Origin: Guadua angustifolia | Taxonomy: Eukaryota > Streptophyta > Magnoliopsida > Poales > Poaceae | Reading direction: 5' to 3' | Length of the DNA: 64,000 nucleotides | Assembly: GCA_036346375.1 (NCBI GenBank) | Contig: CM070510.1 | Coordinates: forward strand, 63,770,376-63,834,375 | Shown here: piece after piece, positions 60,995-64,000 of the stretch | Layout: each line of letters opens with the position of its first letter | Position numbering within the stretch: position 1 is the first letter of the stretch | Notes under the pieces: generated by a model | What the model was told of the DNA's origin: nothing | The model's input: the letters and a program-made list of their open reading frames with translations, nothing else | Databases searched by the model: none | Program-made: the position numbers and the translations under genes

Positions 60995-61495
60995 GAGCAT
61001 CTCCAATGATGCCACTTCAGCTAGCTATAAGGGTGACATCTCAGCATTTTGCTTAGGTGGAAGAGAGAAAATGAGGAGAGAGGTATAGACCGGCTACCAG
61101 GGGCGGATGTGCAGTAGAGAGGCCGGGGTCCGGTGACCCCGATGCTCCCGTATTAGTTCTTTATACTCCCGCTAAACATTGTTGACGACCCCGGTGTCAG
61201 ATTAATCTGGACCCCAGTCCAGTGCTCATCCAGTTTGAACAGTCATCCGAAAGCAAACAGTCCGTAGGCCGTATGCCGGCGATGACCCCGATGACCAATT
61301 TTCCTGGATCCGCCTCTGCCGGCTACTAATGTATAGCCAGACTATAACTGATTCCAAGGCACTTATTATCTATTGCATGTGGGCCAATATTTAATTTTAT
61401 AGATAATGATATAGCTAATCTATTGAAAAGTTTGTTTATATGCTATCTATAGATGATATGAATATTTCTTATAGCTAGTACTATTAAAAATGCTC
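60995..61495. mobile_element. PIF/Harbinger-like MITE interrupted by a hAT MITE
   Basis: Termini GAGCATCTCCAAT and, inverted, GAGCATTTTTAAT, flanked by TTA (60992-60994 and 61496-61498). Its sequence is split by the element at 61098-61318; without it the host element is about 270 bp. Confidence 0.65.
61098..61318. mobile_element. hAT MITE nested in a PIF/Harbinger MITE
   Basis: 221-bp element with termini CAGGGGCGGAT and, inverted, CAGAGGCGGATCC. It is flanked by a perfect 8-bp duplication CCGGCTAC (61090-61097 and 61319-61326). Same terminus type as the element at 21382. Confidence 0.85.
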
Positions 61496-61985
61496 TTACA
61501 CACCCACACACTCGTGCCTTAGCTCTACAGGCGTCAGCGTCGAGCGCTCAAACACCAGGTGTGCTTCTCATGCCCCAGTCAACCGAGCAAGCCCTGGGCA
61601 TAAAAACATGCACATTTTTGTTGTATGTGAACCATGTACTGCTATAGTTCCCGAGGCCGGTGTCCCTTTGTGTTAGAGAAGAAGCCCCCATGCCAAAAAG
61701 CGAGAGCTGAAACCAAGGAGCTGGTAGGAACTAGCAACTAAGAAAGGCATCACGTCATAGTGATGAAATCATTGAAGAAATCCTAGTCTAGTAATAAGGC
61801 CACAAATGTACAGGGTACAGACTAGCTAGTGAGTAGTAGCATCTCGTTTATATTAAATGAAGCATAACTCGCTTGTACCCGACGATGAGACATGACAGGA
61901 AGAAACTAAGAGAGAACAAGTATATAGGACCGTGAAAATATGTGTTGTTCTGTTTCTGCATAATGAAAACGTGGAGGCTACAGGT

Positions 61986-62231
61986 CTGTTTAGGACCCTA
62001 GTTGTTTTGAAAATTTGTTCTTCACGAAGAGTAGCTATAGTCTTTTATAAAAGATCATTTGGTAAATAATTATTTTTTTATATAATAAATTGTAAAAACA
62101 CGTCTTATAATTTTTTGGTTTTTATTAGTTATATATGATTTTTAGTTTATAGTAAAATCTGCTTAAAAACTGCTCTATTTAAATAGCTTACTGATTTTTA
62201 TAAGCTAAAGCTAGCTTTAAGTTCCAAACAG
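61986..62231. mobile_element. Possible MITE
   Basis: Inverted termini CTGTTTAGGACC and, from the right, CTGTTTGGAACTT around an AT-rich interior. No clear target duplication, so assignment is tentative. Confidence 0.4.
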
Positions 62232-62539
62232 ATAAGCCAAATCAACTCTCTTGTCAGTGACTGTCATAGTAATATATACTTATTATTAAAGCGCTAAGGA
62301 TTGCCGCAAGCTCAGGCATGCCACCTCAGCATATTCGCGACAAGGCTCTTTAGAAAATACAAAATCGAGTTTAGGTCCTCCGATCGATTTTTAGCAAAAA
62401 AGACCCGAAAAAAATGATATTACGTTTGAGTCTCTCTGCGGTTTACATTTAGGTCCTCCGGTGGTTTTTAACGGAACGGATCACGGAAAAAAAACGTTTA
62501 GGTCCTTCCACAGTTTGCCTTTCAGAAAATGCAAAAAAA

Positions 62540-62745
62540 ATATTGATTCGCTGGAGTTTATAGCAGTCCACAGATTCGCCGACGGGTCCTAGCGACCTTT
62601 TTTTAAAACAACGTGAAAACCAAAAATACATAAAAAAAATACAGATTCGTCGAAGGTTTATAGCAGCCAATAGATTCGCCCACGGGTTCTAACCACGGTT
62701 TTATAAAAAAAAACACAAATTCATCGAAGGTTTATAGCAGCCCAT
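62540..62745 (+). repeat. Short degenerate tandem repeat, about 85-bp period
   Basis: Three imperfect units containing GGTTTATAGCAGCC(A/C)ATAGATTCGC and GGTCCTAGC/GGTTCTAAC followed by A/T runs, starting near 62545, 62650 and 62728. Confidence 0.5.
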
Positions 62746-62884
62746 TGATTCGCTAACAGATCCTAACAACTCGTTTTTTTTTAAAAAACGAAAACCGAAA
62801 ATACAACCAAATTTTACATGTTATATCGCCACACACGACACAGCTGACGCATTACTAGCTAGTTCAGTTTGAAGCACTGCTATA

Positions 62885-63119
62885 CTTTGACTTGACTTGA
62901 CACGGTCTCCTAAACTATACTTTGACCTTTAATTTCTCTTATCCAATATCATTCATACAAACAAAATCACTATCATTACAAAGTACTTTTAAATATGAAT
63001 TCAATGGTATCACTTTTATATCACAAAATTTTTATATAGTTAGACAAATCATTGGTCAAAGATTCAAAGTTTGAATCTTGAAATACGTGCGTGCCTTATA
63101 TTTTGGAATGGAGGGAGTA
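62885..63119. mobile_element. Stowaway-like MITE, one end recognisable
   Basis: The right end TTTTGGAATGGAGGGAGTA matches the grass Stowaway terminus. The interior (GGTCAAAGATTCAAAGTTTGA and TAAGGCACGCACG on the other strand) is typical. The left terminus is lost or very diverged. Confidence 0.6.
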
Positions 63120-64000
63120 TTTCATAAGATGTACTTCGTACAACACCAACGCGTTCGTGGAATTTTGTGCAGAGAAGTGCGTGCTAATTTCAGGGTAGTA
63201 AGTAGGAATTTTTGGCAATGCCCTTGTATTGCCTGAAACAAAGAAAAACCACTTTGTTCCAAACTGGGGTGGGGCTGTGGCTCGTGCGCTCGGCTACTTG
63301 ATCTGACAGAGAATGCCCAATTACTCATCTACATGATCTACATGCGTGCATGATTTCAGCGCTACACACCTAGCGTACGGCAGCTACATTCATGGTTCAC
63401 TGCCCCTGAGGGCAACAACACACACCACTACGTCAGCCGGTGGTGAGCACGGAGTAATCTCCCATCCAGTGCTAGTATACTGCAGCCTGCTTGTACCTAA
63501 AATCTAGAGAGAGAAATCCGCGGGGAGGCAGGCACTGCGCAGGGCTAGCCCGAGTCGGTATGGAGAGAGAGCCGAGCTGAGCAGAAGAATGTGCACACGC
63601 ACGAGAGGAGGAGAATAGTGGGCTAGTCATGGTGTGGACGATGCGTCGCGTCTCTCTCGCCGCACCGGCGAGCGTCCGAAAGGCAGGCATGCAGATCAAA
63701 CGCGCGCCGCCGCGGCCCAGCGCGCATCCAATCGCAAGCACGAGAGGTCCCGAGTTCGATAAGACGGGGTTCCGTGATGTTTGAGATTGGTAGACAGCAG
63801 TGCCAGAGCATGATAGTTATCTGCTGCGGTTCTTGAGCTAAGCAGGAAGGTAGGGCTTACCATCCGCTACCCTTGTTAGGGAGCTGCCGCGATGAATATA
63901 GTCCTGTGGTACCATCGTCCCATAATGATAAGAGAGCGCGGTGGATGACACGTATCGTCTGCTGATACTTTTACGGTCAAGAGGAAGTTAGATTCATAAT

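Larger units (their letters stand above)
61499..64000. other. Intergenic with MITE remnants
   Basis: Includes two probable MITEs listed separately and repeated CGAAGGTTTATAGCAGCC(C)A units near 62540-62745. The GC-rich part at 63520-63740 has open frames without recognisable motifs. No gene is supported to the window edge. Confidence 0.45.

Overview
The window is nuclear DNA from a grass (Poaceae, probably panicoid; the species cannot be fixed from sequence alone). The evidence is GC-rich genes with short introns set in repeat-rich DNA, grass-type hAT, PIF/Harbinger and Stowaway MITEs, Gypsy LTRs and a grass-type CACTA element. The only clearly intact genes are three xyloglucan endotransglucosylase/hydrolase (XTH, GH16) genes, at 7370-8547 (+), 17874-20880 (+) and 42360-43459 (-). 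All share one structure: three coding exons, a 194-nt middle exon carrying the HDE(I/V)DFEFLG active site and its adjacent N-glycosylation sequon, and a four-cysteine C-terminal domain. They form a local family cluster whose secreted products would cut and rejoin wall xyloglucan.

Layout. 1-2950: nested Gypsy LTR retrotransposons (a minus-strand 5' LTR with primer site and gag start, inside the 3' non-coding region of a plus-strand element that has a minisatellite and a 3' LTR). 2951-7200: AT-rich repeat and intergenic DNA. 7.2-8.6 kb: XTH gene 1. 9562-17360: a 3.9-kb unit present twice in direct tandem. 17.9-20.9 kb: XTH gene 2, with long introns; intron 2 holds a hAT element with a perfect 8-bp target duplication. 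21-27 kb: hAT elements and two solo Gypsy LTRs with perfect 5-bp target duplications. 27.9-31 kb: MITEs. 31041-39641: a second tandem duplication (about 4.3 kb), each copy carrying the same nested hAT elements. 40.9-41.5 kb: another hAT element. 42.3-43.6 kb: XTH gene 3. 44.6 kb: a 97-bp tandem duplication upstream of gene 3. 45.5-54.7 kb: MITEs, a solo LTR and sparse intergenic DNA. 54762-59952: a 5.2-kb CACTA element with intact ends, a degenerate Ulp1-like peptidase gene, an inverted coiled-coil module and a nested solo LTR. 60-64 kb: MITEs, including a hAT MITE nested inside a PIF/Harbinger MITE.

I see no wholly new biological system. The observations most worth a second look are the two back-to-back tandem duplications that separate the XTH genes; a systematic CAG/CTG-versus-CG indel pattern between duplicate copies, which looks like modification-related consensus error; the altered VDGTP loop in XTH gene 3; and the internally rearranged CACTA element. 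Transposon boundaries were called by reading termini and target duplications by eye. Exon boundaries of the XTH genes follow GT-AG sites and uninterrupted reading frames.
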